The position numbers were made by a program, and so were the translations under genes. Source: a virus. From it: a stretch of DNA of 44,405 nucleotides. Below the pieces are notes generated by a model that saw nothing but the letters and a program-made list of their open reading frames with translations, searched no databases and was not told the origin of the DNA. Every line of letters begins with the position of its first letter. Position 1 is the first letter of the stretch. The stretch spans positions 1 through 44,405 of IMG/VR virus record IMGVR_UViG_3300045996_004589; one strand, 5' to 3'. This document shows positions 13,105-20,208 of this stretch, piece by piece.

Positions 13105-13335
13105 TTATCCCTCTGGCGACCAGTCCTTCAGTGTCATTTGAAGTAGTTGAATTGCGCGACGGACAGCATCCTCTTGGGCGCCCAGTACTGAAAGCGGCTC
13201 TTTCCGAGGAACTAGCACCTTCAGAAGAACAGATTCTTCGAGAGGTCCTTCTGTCAGCCGCACGGCGAATTCGATCTGGTTCTTCTCGCCAAGCGTCTCG
13301 ATCGTGATTTTGTTGTAGTGCAGTTTTGAGTCCAT
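13105..13335 (-). CDS. Small minus-strand hypothetical protein in right arm
   Basis: A 76-aa protein (MDSKLHYNKITIETLGEKNQ start, LKDWSPEG end) encoded against the direction of the early right genes. It has a protein-like pattern: three predicted strands (KITIETL, IEFAVRL, ESVLLKVLVPR) and a C-terminal helix (AQEDAVRRAIQLLQMTLK). A ribosome site AAGGG lies seven to eight nt upstream of the ATG. Base composition is less GC-rich than around it, which suggests an independently acquired gene. The opposite strand has a 79-aa frame starting at 13068 with a good ribosome site, but its sequence is less protein-like. Confidence 0.58.
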   Translation of the reverse strand: MDSKLHYNKITIETLGEKNQIEFAVRLTEGPLEESVLLKVLVPRKEPLSVLGAQEDAVRRAIQLLQMTLKDWSPEG

Positions 13336-13456
13336 GGGCATCCCTTCTGACGATTGTTGTTGAGGAACGCCAATCGTACCCCAGTTGGGGCGCCCGCCAA
13401 AAATGCAGTAGATGTACCCCCTGAAAGCCAGAAGTTAGATTTACCGGGAGAGTTTT

Positions 13457-13729
13457 ATGAGCACCAATAGCAGTAGTGCTGTTCGCGACGTTTTGATCAA
13501 GAGCTACGTGGATCCGGACTCGTTCATCGAGTTTCGAGACCTGTGTAAGGAAGTAGGACTTGCTCATAGCGCCGCCGTTAGGACCTTGATCAGTGAGTTT
13601 ATTTGCCTCCATCGTAAGCGCAGGCATGCGCGGATTGAAGGTCCCAAACTGGGCCAGGTCATCGGAGTGCCGGGCAGCTTTGGCAGTCGGGTGAACTACG
13701 GCGGCGCTCCAGCTCGCTTACGTCCCTGA
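13457..13729 (+). CDS. Small protein, possible ribbon-helix-helix
   Basis: A 90-aa protein. Residues 9-50 (VRDVLIKSYVDPDSFIEFRD then CKEVGLAHSAAVRTLISEFI) have the strand-helix-turn-helix rhythm of ribbon-helix-helix regulators, including a SAAVR-type turn into the second helix; the match is suggestive only. The C-terminal part is basic and Gly-rich. GGGAG lies eight nt upstream of the ATG. It is the first clear rightward gene after cro, so it belongs to the pR transcript or has its own promoter. Confidence 0.66.
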   Translation: MSTNSSSAVRDVLIKSYVDPDSFIEFRDLCKEVGLAHSAAVRTLISEFICLHRKRRHARIEGPKLGQVIGVPGSFGSRVNYGGAPARLRP

Positions 13730-13823
13730 AGCGATCGAACTGGAAGGCCTATCCGCTGACTGCCAGCTGGTGTGGAAGCAAAGGGAATCCGCTGAATAGC
13801 GGAGCGAAAAAAAGGATTCGCCC

Positions 13824-14009
13824 ATGTGCCAACAGGGATGTGAGGGGGAAGGCGAGAAGCCCTCCCCCGCCGAGGACAGGGTGATTGTGATGGCGAAGAA
13901 GTGGCGCGAGGCGGATAAGGCCTTTGCGGCATCGAAGGATAAGCGGGACGGGACCAAGGAGTACCGGGCCCGTCAGGCACTTCGCGACGCCATCGACAAG
14001 TTGCCCTGA
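13824..14009 (+). CDS. 61-aa charged hypothetical protein
   Basis: A small protein starting MCQQGCEGEGEKPSPAEDRV, followed by a long amphipathic helix (VIVMAKKWREADKAFAAS, KEYRARQALRDAIDKLP). AAGGA lies eight nt upstream of the ATG. The two Cys at the start could bind metal in a dimer. A six-base-pair hairpin (TCCGCT/AGCGGA, 13788-13803) precedes its ribosome site. No family recognised; its role in the early right region is unknown. Confidence 0.65.
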   Translation: MCQQGCEGEGEKPSPAEDRVIVMAKKWREADKAFAASKDKRDGTKEYRARQALRDAIDKLP

Positions 14010-14064
14010 GAGATTGAAGTGCACGGCGGCTTCGGCCGCCACCTTTTCACACCGCGAGGACGCT

Positions 14065-14406
14065 ATGAAAGACAACTGGCTTCTGTGGGCATTCTTCTAC
14101 GGCACTCTCGCAGGCATTCTGTATTTCGTGTGGCGCGGAGTCGATTTCGCGCCGACCGCTTTCCGTGCGGTGATCTGGTCCCGCATCGTGATCACCTGCC
14201 TGGCGTGCTACGCGATGCACAACCCAAACCGCGTGCTGCCTGCCGCGCCGCGCAGCTGGCCCTTTGGGGCGGCGATCCTGCTCGCCGAGGTGGGCGTCTG
14301 GCTGGCGATGTGGCACCTGAACCTGGCTTCCGAGCTCATTTGTACGCTGCTGGTGCTGCTGGTCTACGAAGACTACCGCCGCGGCGCCCTGATCAAGAAC
14401 CCCTAA
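14065..14406 (+). CDS. Four-helix membrane protein
   Basis: A 113-aa integral membrane protein. Four hydrophobic segments are visible at about residues 5-22 (WLLWAFFYGTLAGILYFV), 36-52 (VIWSRIVITCLACYAM), 65-84 (WPFGAAILLAEVGVWLAMW) and 89-103 (ELICTLLVLLVYED). The start at 14065 has GAGGA upstream. Early phage membrane proteins of this type can affect host membrane processes or exclusion, but this one matches nothing I know. It is the second gene of an early rightward cluster. Confidence 0.75.
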   Translation: MKDNWLLWAFFYGTLAGILYFVWRGVDFAPTAFRAVIWSRIVITCLACYAMHNPNRVLPAAPRSWPFGAAILLAEVGVWLAMWHLNLASELICTLLVLLVYEDYRRGALIKNP

Positions 14407-14479
14407 TTTAAGCAAACGTCTTGGGCGCGCGTACCGCGCAGGGATCGTCACGCCCCTAACACTTAAGAGGAACGAAAAA

Positions 14480-14692
14480 ATGGCTGCTACCCACGTACTT
14501 GACCACGTTGCCCAACTGAAGCGATGCAAGAACGATGCCGCGCTGGCGCGCCTGCTGGACGTGGCGCCGCCGGTCGTCAGCAAGTGGCGCCATGCCCGTC
14601 TGCCGATGGGCGCGACCCACATCCTGCGCATCCACGAGCTGGAGCCGAACCTGCTGCCTGTGTCCGAAATTCGCCAGCTGCTGGCCGCCTGA
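14480..14692 (+). CDS. Small HTH regulator (possible CII-like role)
   Basis: A 70-aa protein with a compact helix-turn-helix: HVLDHVAQLKRCKNDAALAR, LLDVAPPVVSKWRHARL, MGATHILRIHEL. The DAALARLLDV-PPVVSKWRHAR motif is the two-helix DNA-reading unit. In lambdoid phages a small HTH activator (CII) often sits in this position between cro and replication genes, so a regulatory role in the lysis/lysogeny decision is plausible but unproven. The ribosome site (AGAGGAA) is eight to nine nt upstream of the ATG. Confidence 0.8.
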   Translation: MAATHVLDHVAQLKRCKNDAALARLLDVAPPVVSKWRHARLPMGATHILRIHELEPNLLPVSEIRQLLAA

Positions 14693-14694
14693 CC

Positions 14695-14883
14695 ATGATC
14701 CATTCCATCGTAACCATCGTAACCATCGAGGCCATTCAGGCCAAAGCGCGCGCCGCGCACGCCGCCGGCGCCGGCCGTGACGATCACGAGATGAACTGGC
14801 ACTCCCCTGCCCTGGCCACCTGGCAGGAAGAGTGGGACCGCTGCGAAGCGGCCAAAATCAACGCCGAGGCGCTGGTGGCATGA
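14695..14883 (+). CDS. Small phage protein (weakly RMF-like)
   Basis: A 62-aa protein starting three bases after the previous stop and overlapping the methyltransferase start by four bases (ATGA, 14880-14883). After a hydrophobic start (MIHSIVTIVTIEAIQA) it has AHAAGAG and NWHSPALATWQEEWDRCEAA. Such G/N-P-W-W arrangements occur in short phage proteins related to ribosome-modulation factor, but the match is weak. Its coupling to the methyltransferase suggests the two are made together. Confidence 0.65.
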   Translation: MIHSIVTIVTIEAIQAKARAAHAAGAGRDDHEMNWHSPALATWQEEWDRCEAAKINAEALVA

Positions 14884-16817
14884 GGCGCGACGAATTCACG
14901 CTCGCCCTGGACCTGGGCAACGAGCTGATCATCGACAACTTCGCCGGCGGCGGCGGCACGAGCACCGGCCTGGAAGCCGCCTTCGGGCGCCCGGTCGACA
15001 TCGCGATCAACCACGACCCCGAAGCCCTGGCGATGCACGCCATCAACCACCCTCACACGAAGCACCTGTGCGAAAGCGTGTGGGACATCGACCCGATTGA
15101 GGTCACCGGCAATCGCCCAGTCGGCCTGGTCTGGCTCTCCCCGGACTGCAAGCACTTCAGCAAGGCCAAGGGCGGCAAACCCGTCGAAAAGCGGATTCGC
15201 GGCCTGGCCTGGGTGACGTTGCGCTGGGCGGCCAAGTGCAAGCCCCGCGTCATCATGCTGGAAAACGTCGAGGAGTTCAAAACCTGGGGCCCGCTGCTGG
15301 TCGATGCCGACGGCACGGCGCGGCCGGACCCTGCAAAGCGCGGCAAGACCTTCGAAAGCTTCATCCGCCAGCTGCGCGGCCACGGCTACTCCGTGGATTA
15401 CCGCGAGTTGCGCGCCAGCGACTACAACACCCCCACGATCCGCAAGCGGTTCTTCCTGGTCGCGCGCCGCGATGGCCTACCGATCTGCTGGCCGGAACAG
15501 ACCAACGGGGCGCCGACGTCGCCGGCCGTCCTGGCCGGGAAGCAGCGCCCATGGCGCACCGCGGCGGAATGCATCGACTGGTCCCTGCCCTGCCACAGCA
15601 TCTTCGAGCGCAAGAAGCCGCTGGCCGAGGCCACGCTGCGCCGGATTGCCAAAGGCATCATGCGTTACGTGGTTGAGGCGGACAAGCCGTTCATCGTCGG
15701 CCAGGGCGGCCCGATCTATTCCGGCAAGCCGGTGTCGACCGAGCAGCCACTCGGCACCCTGACCACCGAGAATCACCGATCACTGGTCGTGCCGAGCATT
15801 GTCCCGGTGACGCACCAGGGCGGCGACCGCAACGAATCGGTGCATGAACCATTCCGCACGATCACCGGCGCGCAGCGCGGCGAGAAGGCGCTGGCTGTGG
15901 CCACGCTGGTGCAGAGCGGATACGGGGAGCGTGACGGCCAGGCACCGCGCGCGCTGGACATCGAAAAGCCGCTGGGCACCGTCGTTGCCGGCGCCAGCAA
16001 GGCGGCGCTGGTAACCGCCTTCCTGAACGAGCACGCCAACGCCAGCAATCAGCGCGTGATGCCGGCCGACGAGCCGCTGCGCACTATCTGCGCCCAGGTG
16101 AAAGGCGGCCACTTCAGCATGGTGTCGGCGTCGCTGGTGGGCGTTGGCGGCCGCGCCGGTGACAGCCGCCCGCGCGGCGCCGACGAGCCGACCGCCACGA
16201 TCACGGCGAAAGGCGATACCGCGATTGCCACTGCATTCCTGGCGAAGCACTACACGGGTGTGGTTGGGTCGGATCTGGACGCCCCCATCGGCACCATCAC
16301 CTCGTCCGATCATCACAGCTTGGTCACAAGCAGCCTGGTCAAGCTCCGCGGCACCAGCACGGCGGCTGGCCTGGAAGAACCGCTCCACACGGTCAGCGCC
16401 GGCGGACAGCACCACGCTGAGGTGAGGGCCTTCCTGCTGGCCTATTACGGTCAGGAGCAGTCTCAAGGCGTCGATGGTCCTCTCGCTACGGTCACCAGCC
16501 GGGACCGTTTCGGCCTGGTCACCATCAGCGGCCAGGACTACCAGATTGTGGACATCGGCCTTCGCATGCTGGCGCCTCACGAGCTGTACGCAGCCCAGGG
16601 CTTCCCCAAGCACTACATCATCGACGAAATCCCTGATCCGGCCCTGCTGTTCAAGGACGGGCACCAGGCCGAGGGCGACCCGCTGGCCCTGCCGCGCGTG
16701 CCGCTCACGAAGTCGGCCCAGGTGCGCATGTGCGGCAACAGCGTGTGCCCTCCCCTGTCAGAGGCGCTGGTGCGCGCGAACTTCGTGCACGAGCACCAGA
16801 TTGCGAGGGTGGCATGA
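14880..16817 (+). CDS. DNA cytosine-C5 methyltransferase with eight-repeat target region
   Basis: A 645-aa C5-cytosine methyltransferase. Motif I is DNFAGGGGTSTGLEAAFG (residues 19-36), motif IV holds the catalytic Cys90 in SPDCKHFS (an unusual SPDC in place of PPC), motif VI is ENVEEF (128-133), motif VIII includes RKRFFLVARR, and motifs IX-X are MLAPHELYAAQGFP and MCGNSVCPPLSEAL. Between residues about 285 and 555 a 32-40 residue unit with the core EPLGTITA...LVTAFL is repeated eight times; this replaces a normal target-recognition domain. The enzyme probably protects phage DNA from host restriction; no restriction partner is encoded nearby. It starts by ATGA overlap with the previous gene. 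Confidence 0.93.
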   Translation: MRRDEFTLALDLGNELIIDNFAGGGGTSTGLEAAFGRPVDIAINHDPEALAMHAINHPHTKHLCESVWDIDPIEVTGNRPVGLVWLSPDCKHFSKAKGGKPVEKRIRGLAWVTLRWAAKCKPRVIMLENVEEFKTWGPLLVDADGTARPDPAKRGKTFESFIRQLRGHGYSVDYRELRASDYNTPTIRKRFFLVARRDGLPICWPEQTNGAPTSPAVLAGKQRPWRTAAECIDWSLPCHSIFERKKPLAEATLRRIAKGIMRYVVEADKPFIVGQGGPIYSGKPVSTEQPLGTLTTENHRSLVVPSIVPVTHQGGDRNESVHEPFRTITGAQRGEKALAVATLVQSGYGERDGQAPRALDIEKPLGTVVAGASKAALVTAFLNEHANASNQRVMPADEPLRTICAQVKGGHFSMVSASLVGVGGRAGDSRPRGADEPTATITAKGDTAIATAFLAKHYTGVVGSDLDAPIGTITSSDHHSLVTSSLVKLRGTSTAAGLEEPLHTVSAGGQHHAEVRAFLLAYYGQEQSQGVDGPLATVTSRDRFGLVTISGQDYQIVDIGLRMLAPHELYAAQGFPKHYIIDEIPDPALLFKDGHQAEGDPLALPRVPLTKSAQVRMCGNSVCPPLSEALVRANFVHEHQIARVA

Positions 16818-16822
16818 GCTGG

Positions 16823-17038
16823 CTACTTGATCCGCCCCAGGCCGTTGTCCGTGATGTGCGTAGCGTAGTTCGTTGCGATAAGTTGCGCCATTGCGATCAA
16901 AAGTTCAGGGGTGGTCGTTTTGACGTGGAGATGGTCCCGCAGGATTTCTCCAGCGGTGTCCAACTGCTCAATGGTCACGGTCTTCGCACGGGCGGTGTAG
17001 ATTTCTTGACGCTTAGTCAATTCATTCGGGTCGGACAT
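16823..17038 (-). CDS. Small minus-strand helical protein
   Basis: A 71-aa protein encoded against its neighbours, tail to tail with the methyltransferase (five nt apart). It has a strong ribosome site, AAAGGAGG five nt before the ATG at 17038. The sequence (MSDPNELTKRQEIYTARAKT, then QLDTAGEILRDHLHV, PELLIAMAQLIATNYATHI) is clearly amphipathic and helical. It is probably an independently expressed accessory gene. A plus-strand frame from 16814 covers the same DNA but has no protein-like pattern. Function unknown. Confidence 0.68.
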   Translation of the reverse strand: MSDPNELTKRQEIYTARAKTVTIEQLDTAGEILRDHLHVKTTTPELLIAMAQLIATNYATHITDNGLGRIK

Positions 17039-17070
17039 TCTGCCTCCTTTGTTAAAAAGGCAATCCTACC

Positions 17071-17229
17071 ATGACCCGCGCCCGCAAACTCACCGACGCC
17101 CAGGTGCGCGAGATCCGCGAGACCTACCAGTATCGCAAGCATGGCTTCGGCTATGGCGCGCTGGCCAAGAAATTCGGCGTGAGCGAATCGTGCATCCGTG
17201 ATGTGTTGACCTGCCGAGTGCGTTACTGA
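17071..17229 (+). CDS. 52-aa HTH protein
   Basis: A short basic protein, MTRARKLTDAQVREIRETYQ then GYGALAKKFGVSESCIRDVL, which forms a homeodomain/resolvase-like helix-turn-helix of the kind found at the ends of phage HNH or nin-region proteins. It overlaps the ninG start by one base (TGATG at 17227-17231). A modest ribosome site (AAGG) lies 10 nt upstream. It would bind DNA; its target is unknown. The gene is too short for ordinary gene finders. Confidence 0.72.
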   Translation: MTRARKLTDAQVREIRETYQYRKHGFGYGALAKKFGVSESCIRDVLTCRVRY

Positions 17230-17927
17230 TGAACCGCTCCAGTGAACTGAAGCGCAAGACCCCGATGAATCGCACCGGATTCGCGCGCTGCGATCGTGTC
17301 GAGATCCGTGACGTGGCGAGGGTCGAGCTGGCGCCGGCCAAGCCGAAGAAGATCAAGCCGAAGAAGTGCAAAAACGCCGCCTGCCGCGGCCCGTACATGC
17401 CAGACCCGGCCAAGCCCTTTATCGAGTGGTGCAGTCCTGACTGCGGCGCCGTGATCGCGCTGGCGCGCCTTGAGAAACGCAAGGAGGCCCAGGCCAAGGC
17501 CACGCGCGCCGAGGAGAAGCGCAAGAAGGAGGCCGGCCGCACGGTCAAGGAATGGCTGAAGTTGGCCGAGAAGCTGGTGAACCAGTACGTGCGCCTGCGC
17601 GACGCGAACGACGGCTGCATCAGCTGCCACATGCCCTCCCACTACGACGGCATCTGGACCGCCTCGCACTTCAAGTCGGTGGGCAGCAACTCCGCCCTGC
17701 GCTTCAACACCTGGAACATCCACAAGGGCTGTGAGCAGTGCAACCTGTTCAAGTCCGGGAACATCGCCGAGTACGAGAGGCGCCTGGTGCTCAAGATCGG
17801 CGCCGAGCGCGTGGAGTGGCTCAAGAGCCACGAGCGCGTGCGGAAGTACGACGCCGAATACCTGCAGCGCCTGTGCGCCATCGCCCGCAAGAAGATTCGC
17901 CGCATGACGGCAAGGAACTCTAAATGA
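17229..17927 (+). CDS. ninG: NinG/Rap recombination protein
   Basis: A 232-aa member of the lambda NinG (Rap) family, an endonuclease that acts on recombination intermediates such as branched DNA. The N-terminal zinc-like motif (CKNAACRG, then WCSPDCG), the long basic helix (residues about 75-105) and the C-terminal HNH-like part (CISCHMP, ASHFKSVGSN, NTWNIHKGCEQCNLFKSGN) are all present. Length is near the usual 200-230. It sits upstream of the replication genes instead of downstream as in lambda. The end overlaps the next start by four bases. Confidence 0.93.
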   Translation: MNRSSELKRKTPMNRTGFARCDRVEIRDVARVELAPAKPKKIKPKKCKNAACRGPYMPDPAKPFIEWCSPDCGAVIALARLEKRKEAQAKATRAEEKRKKEAGRTVKEWLKLAEKLVNQYVRLRDANDGCISCHMPSHYDGIWTASHFKSVGSNSALRFNTWNIHKGCEQCNLFKSGNIAEYERRLVLKIGAERVEWLKSHERVRKYDAEYLQRLCAIARKKIRRMTARNSK

Positions 17928-18895
17928 CCACTGAGCTGTTTGAACCGCTCACCCCGGCCGACTGCGACCTGCAGGACTTCGCGTTCATGCCGCTGGACGT
18001 CGGCCGCCTGCGCGACTCCGACCTGGCCGCCGATGAAACGCCGGAAGCCTGCTGGGCGGCGGTGCTGCTCTGGGCGGCGTCCTGGCACCAGGTGCCGGCC
18101 GCATCCATCCCAGATAGCGACGTTTGGATTGCCAAGCAGGCCGGCTACGCCCAGCGCGGCAAGATCGATCGAGGCTGGGCCCAGGTGCGCGACGGTGCGC
18201 TGCGGGGCTGGGTCAAGTGCGCCGACGGCCGCCTGTATCACCCGGTGGTCGCCGAGAAGGCGCGCGAAGCGTGGCAGGCGAAGCTGGCGCAGCGCTGGCG
18301 CTCCGAATGCGCGCGCATCAAGAAGCACAACCAGCGCAACAAGACATCCGTTCCCACCCCCGACTTCGATACGTGGACAGCGCAGGGACGTCCCACGGGA
18401 CACCAGCTACCTGTCCCTAGGGACAATACACAAAGTCCCGAATCTGTCACCAGGGACGAGGCATCCAAGAGACAGGGAGAGGGACAGGGACAGGGAGACC
18501 TTAATACTTCCGTTCCTGACGGAACGGGCGCCGAAGCGCCCAAGGCTCCCGCCGAACTGACCAAGCAGGAGCTGTGGGCTGCAGGTAAGTCGCTGCTGCT
18601 GCAGGCCGGCATGCCTGCTGCCCAGTGCGGAAGCTTCGTGGGCAAGCTGGTCAAGGACTACACCGACACGATCGTGGTGGAGGCTGTCCGCAGCGCCGTG
18701 GTGCAGCAGCCGGCCGACCCTGCCTCGTTCCTGAAAGCGACCTGCCAGCGCCTCGCGGGCGAACGCCGCGCCGGCGCCAGCGACGACAAGTTCTCGGTGG
18801 CCGGCAACGACTATTCCGCCAGCCGTGCCGCAGCGGAGGCCTCGATGGCGCGCGCCGGCATCACCGTCCCGGAAACGGACGACATTCCCCTGTAG
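17924..18895 (+). CDS. DUF1376-type replication protein (O-like)
   Basis: A 323-aa protein. Residues 10-125 match the DUF1376 domain: FMPLDVGRLRDSDLA, CWAAVLLWAASWHQVPAASI, WIAKQAGYAQRG, GWVKCADGRLYHPVV, then a basic helix. The middle (about 145-200) is polar and of low complexity, encoded by repeat-rich DNA. The C-terminal part (QELWAAGKSLLLQAG, AQCGSFVGKLVKDY, DPASFLKATCQ) is a helical region seen in phage replication initiators. Next to a DnaC-like loader, it would be the origin-binding initiator, equivalent to lambda O. Overlaps ninG by ATGA. Confidence 0.87.
   Translation: MTTELFEPLTPADCDLQDFAFMPLDVGRLRDSDLAADETPEACWAAVLLWAASWHQVPAASIPDSDVWIAKQAGYAQRGKIDRGWAQVRDGALRGWVKCADGRLYHPVVAEKAREAWQAKLAQRWRSECARIKKHNQRNKTSVPTPDFDTWTAQGRPTGHQLPVPRDNTQSPESVTRDEASKRQGEGQGQGDLNTSVPDGTGAEAPKAPAELTKQELWAAGKSLLLQAGMPAAQCGSFVGKLVKDYTDTIVVEAVRSAVVQQPADPASFLKATCQRLAGERRAGASDDKFSVAGNDYSASRAAAEASMARAGITVPETDDIPL
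18384..18497. repeat. GGGAC repeat cluster, candidate replication origin
   Basis: Within about 115 bp inside the initiator gene there are around nine copies of GGGAC(A/G) in both orientations, including a perfect 10-bp palindrome GGGACGTCCC (18385-18394) and a perfect 14-bp palindrome TGTCCCTAGGGACA (18412-18425). Direct GGGACA copies follow at 18481 and 18487. Lambda carries its origin iterons inside gene O; this cluster has the same relative position. Confidence 0.55.
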
Positions 18896-18904
18896 GAGGC
18901 GACG

Positions 18905-19672
18905 ATGGAAGAAGTGAGCAGCCTGACACCCTTCAAAGCCGTGATCAACTGGCCGCAGGCCGAGGGCGTTTGCCCTACGCACGGCCCGAGTACCGCCCTG
19001 CTCCACCCTCGCTCGGGCCGCTCCGAGTGGTACTGCGGCGACTGCGCCTTAGAGGCTAAGGCCAAGGAAGTCGAGGAGGCGCGGAAGCGAGAGCGGAAGA
19101 GCACCCTTGACGCCGCGGCATGCCTGCCAGAGCGCTATGCCAATGAGCGCTTTGAGGTAGCCACGGCAGCGCAGAAAGAGGTGCGCCTCACCGTTCGTGC
19201 TTTCCGCGATCTGATCGCGGCCGGCGGCCAGTGGGCTGCGCTTGTCTTGGTCGGCGGCACCGGGACGGGCAAGACGCTGCTGGCATGTGAGCTGGCTCGA
19301 TCGGTGATCGACAACCTCGGCCTGTCGGTCCGCTATTGCACTGCAAACCAGATGATCGCCGAGATCCAGGCGGCCTACAGCACGGAAGGCAAGACCGAGG
19401 AAGGCGAGCTGCTGCGATTCACGAGCTATGACCTGCTGGTCCTGGACGAGGTGGACGCGATTCGAGACAGCCAGAGCGGCAACGCCAAACTGCTGCTCAC
19501 TGAACTGGTGAACCGCCGCTATAACGCGCACAAGCCGGTGGTCGCGATCAGCAATCAGCCGCTGGAGAAGCTGGCGAAATTCGTCGGCGACCGCGTATTC
19601 AGCCGGCTGCAGGAGAACCGCCTGCTATGCGTGCACGACTGGGCAGACCAGCGGCCATTGTCCGCAAGCTGA
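18905..19672 (+). CDS. DnaC-like helicase loader (AAA+ ATPase)
   Basis: A 255-aa ATPase of the DnaC/IstB type that would load the host DnaB helicase at the phage origin. Walker A is GGTGTGKT (about residues 118-125), Walker B is LLVLDEVD, and the sensor region includes KPVVAISNQP. The C-terminus has VGDRVFSRLQEN, a typical arginine-finger segment. The N-terminal 60 residues carry a small zinc site (CPTH, CGDC) as in other phage loaders. It follows the initiator gene by nine nt and has a strong AGGAGG ribosome site. Confidence 0.92.
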   Translation: MEEVSSLTPFKAVINWPQAEGVCPTHGPSTALLHPRSGRSEWYCGDCALEAKAKEVEEARKRERKSTLDAAACLPERYANERFEVATAAQKEVRLTVRAFRDLIAAGGQWAALVLVGGTGTGKTLLACELARSVIDNLGLSVRYCTANQMIAEIQAAYSTEGKTEEGELLRFTSYDLLVLDEVDAIRDSQSGNAKLLLTELVNRRYNAHKPVVAISNQPLEKLAKFVGDRVFSRLQENRLLCVHDWADQRPLSAS

Positions 19673-19700
19673 CGCAAACCTTCAACACACAAGGATGACG

Positions 19701-20114
19701 ATGAATTCCAAAGCCCAGCCAACCGTACGTCGCGGCCCGCCCGCTGCTCGAACTGCCGAGCATAGCCACGATCCCGTGGACCTTTGCCTGGAACTATGGA
19801 AGGAGTGGATGCAACAGTGCGACCGTGACCTGGGCGCCCATACCATGCGCGGCCTGGCCGGCGAAGGTGACGGCTATGGCTCGGGCGACGTCTACGAAGC
19901 GCAGCGGCGGACCGACATGCGCATCGGCGAGGCGACCAACGCGCAGATCGAGAACCTGAGCCGGATCCACTATTGGGCCATCTACCGCGCGTGCTCGATA
20001 GCCACGGCGTGGCGGTTCCCCAACGCCGACTTTATCCAGGTGCTGGCCGAGGCACGCGACGAACTTGAAACGAAATTGCGCAAAAACATTTGCACCGCAG
20101 TTCTTTTCGGATAA
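19701..20114 (+). CDS. Phage protein at antiterminator position
   Basis: A 137-aa protein of a conserved phage type: MRGLAGEGDGYGSGDVYEAQ, then IHYWAIYRACSIATAWRFPN and DELETKLRKN. I do not know a proven function. Its place is that of a Q-type late antiterminator: last early gene, directly followed by a promoter and an intrinsic terminator before the late genes. HYWAIYRACSIATAWRF could be a helix-turn-helix. The start at 19701 is chosen because AAGGA lies five nt upstream; an in-frame ATG at 19695 lies too close to it. Antitermination is an inference from layout. Confidence 0.72.
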   Translation: MNSKAQPTVRRGPPAARTAEHSHDPVDLCLELWKEWMQQCDRDLGAHTMRGLAGEGDGYGSGDVYEAQRRTDMRIGEATNAQIENLSRIHYWAIYRACSIATAWRFPNADFIQVLAEARDELETKLRKNICTAVLFG

Positions 20115-20118
20115 TAAT
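20090..20118 (+). promoter_or_regulatory. Candidate late promoter (pR'-like)
   Basis: TTGCAC (20090-20095), 17-nt spacer, AATAAT (20113-20118; five of six bases). It overlaps the end of the preceding gene, and the predicted start near 20125 lies about 55 nt before the terminator. The -35 box is weak, which is common for promoters controlled by antiterminators. Confidence 0.45.
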
Positions 20119-20155
20119 TGCGGCACTGGGTGACTTCGCTCGCCCAAAGAAAAGT

Positions 20156-20185
20156 AAAGCCACCCTAACCCGGTGGCTTTTTTCG
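20156..20185 (+). terminator. Intrinsic terminator before late genes
   Basis: AAAGCCACC (20156-20164), seven-nt loop, GGTGGCTTT (20172-20180), then more T residues: a nine-base-pair stem with a U-tract. It separates early from late genes, so late expression needs read-through or another promoter. Confidence 0.85.
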
Positions 20186-20208
20186 TTTACGCCACCCGCG
20201 AGGCGCAC

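Noticed and set aside
13068-13307. 79-aa plus-strand frame with a good ribosome site (AGGAG)
   Set aside because: The ribosome site is real-looking, but the protein has little secondary-structure pattern and the minus-strand frame over the same DNA looks far more protein-like. Kept as an alternative, not as a feature.
14407-14479. GC-rich inverted segments (GCGCG/CGCGC, GGGCG/CGCCC) before the 70-aa HTH gene
   Set aside because: Arms are short and no T-tract follows; could be chance in GC-rich DNA.
14880-16817. Possible restriction-modification system
   Set aside because: No restriction endonuclease gene lies next to the methyltransferase, so it is better read as an orphan, protective phage enzyme.
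16814-17074. Plus-strand frame following the methyltransferase stop
   Set aside because: It begins by ATGA-like overlap, but its sequence is not protein-like and a minus-strand gene with a strong ribosome site covers the same DNA.
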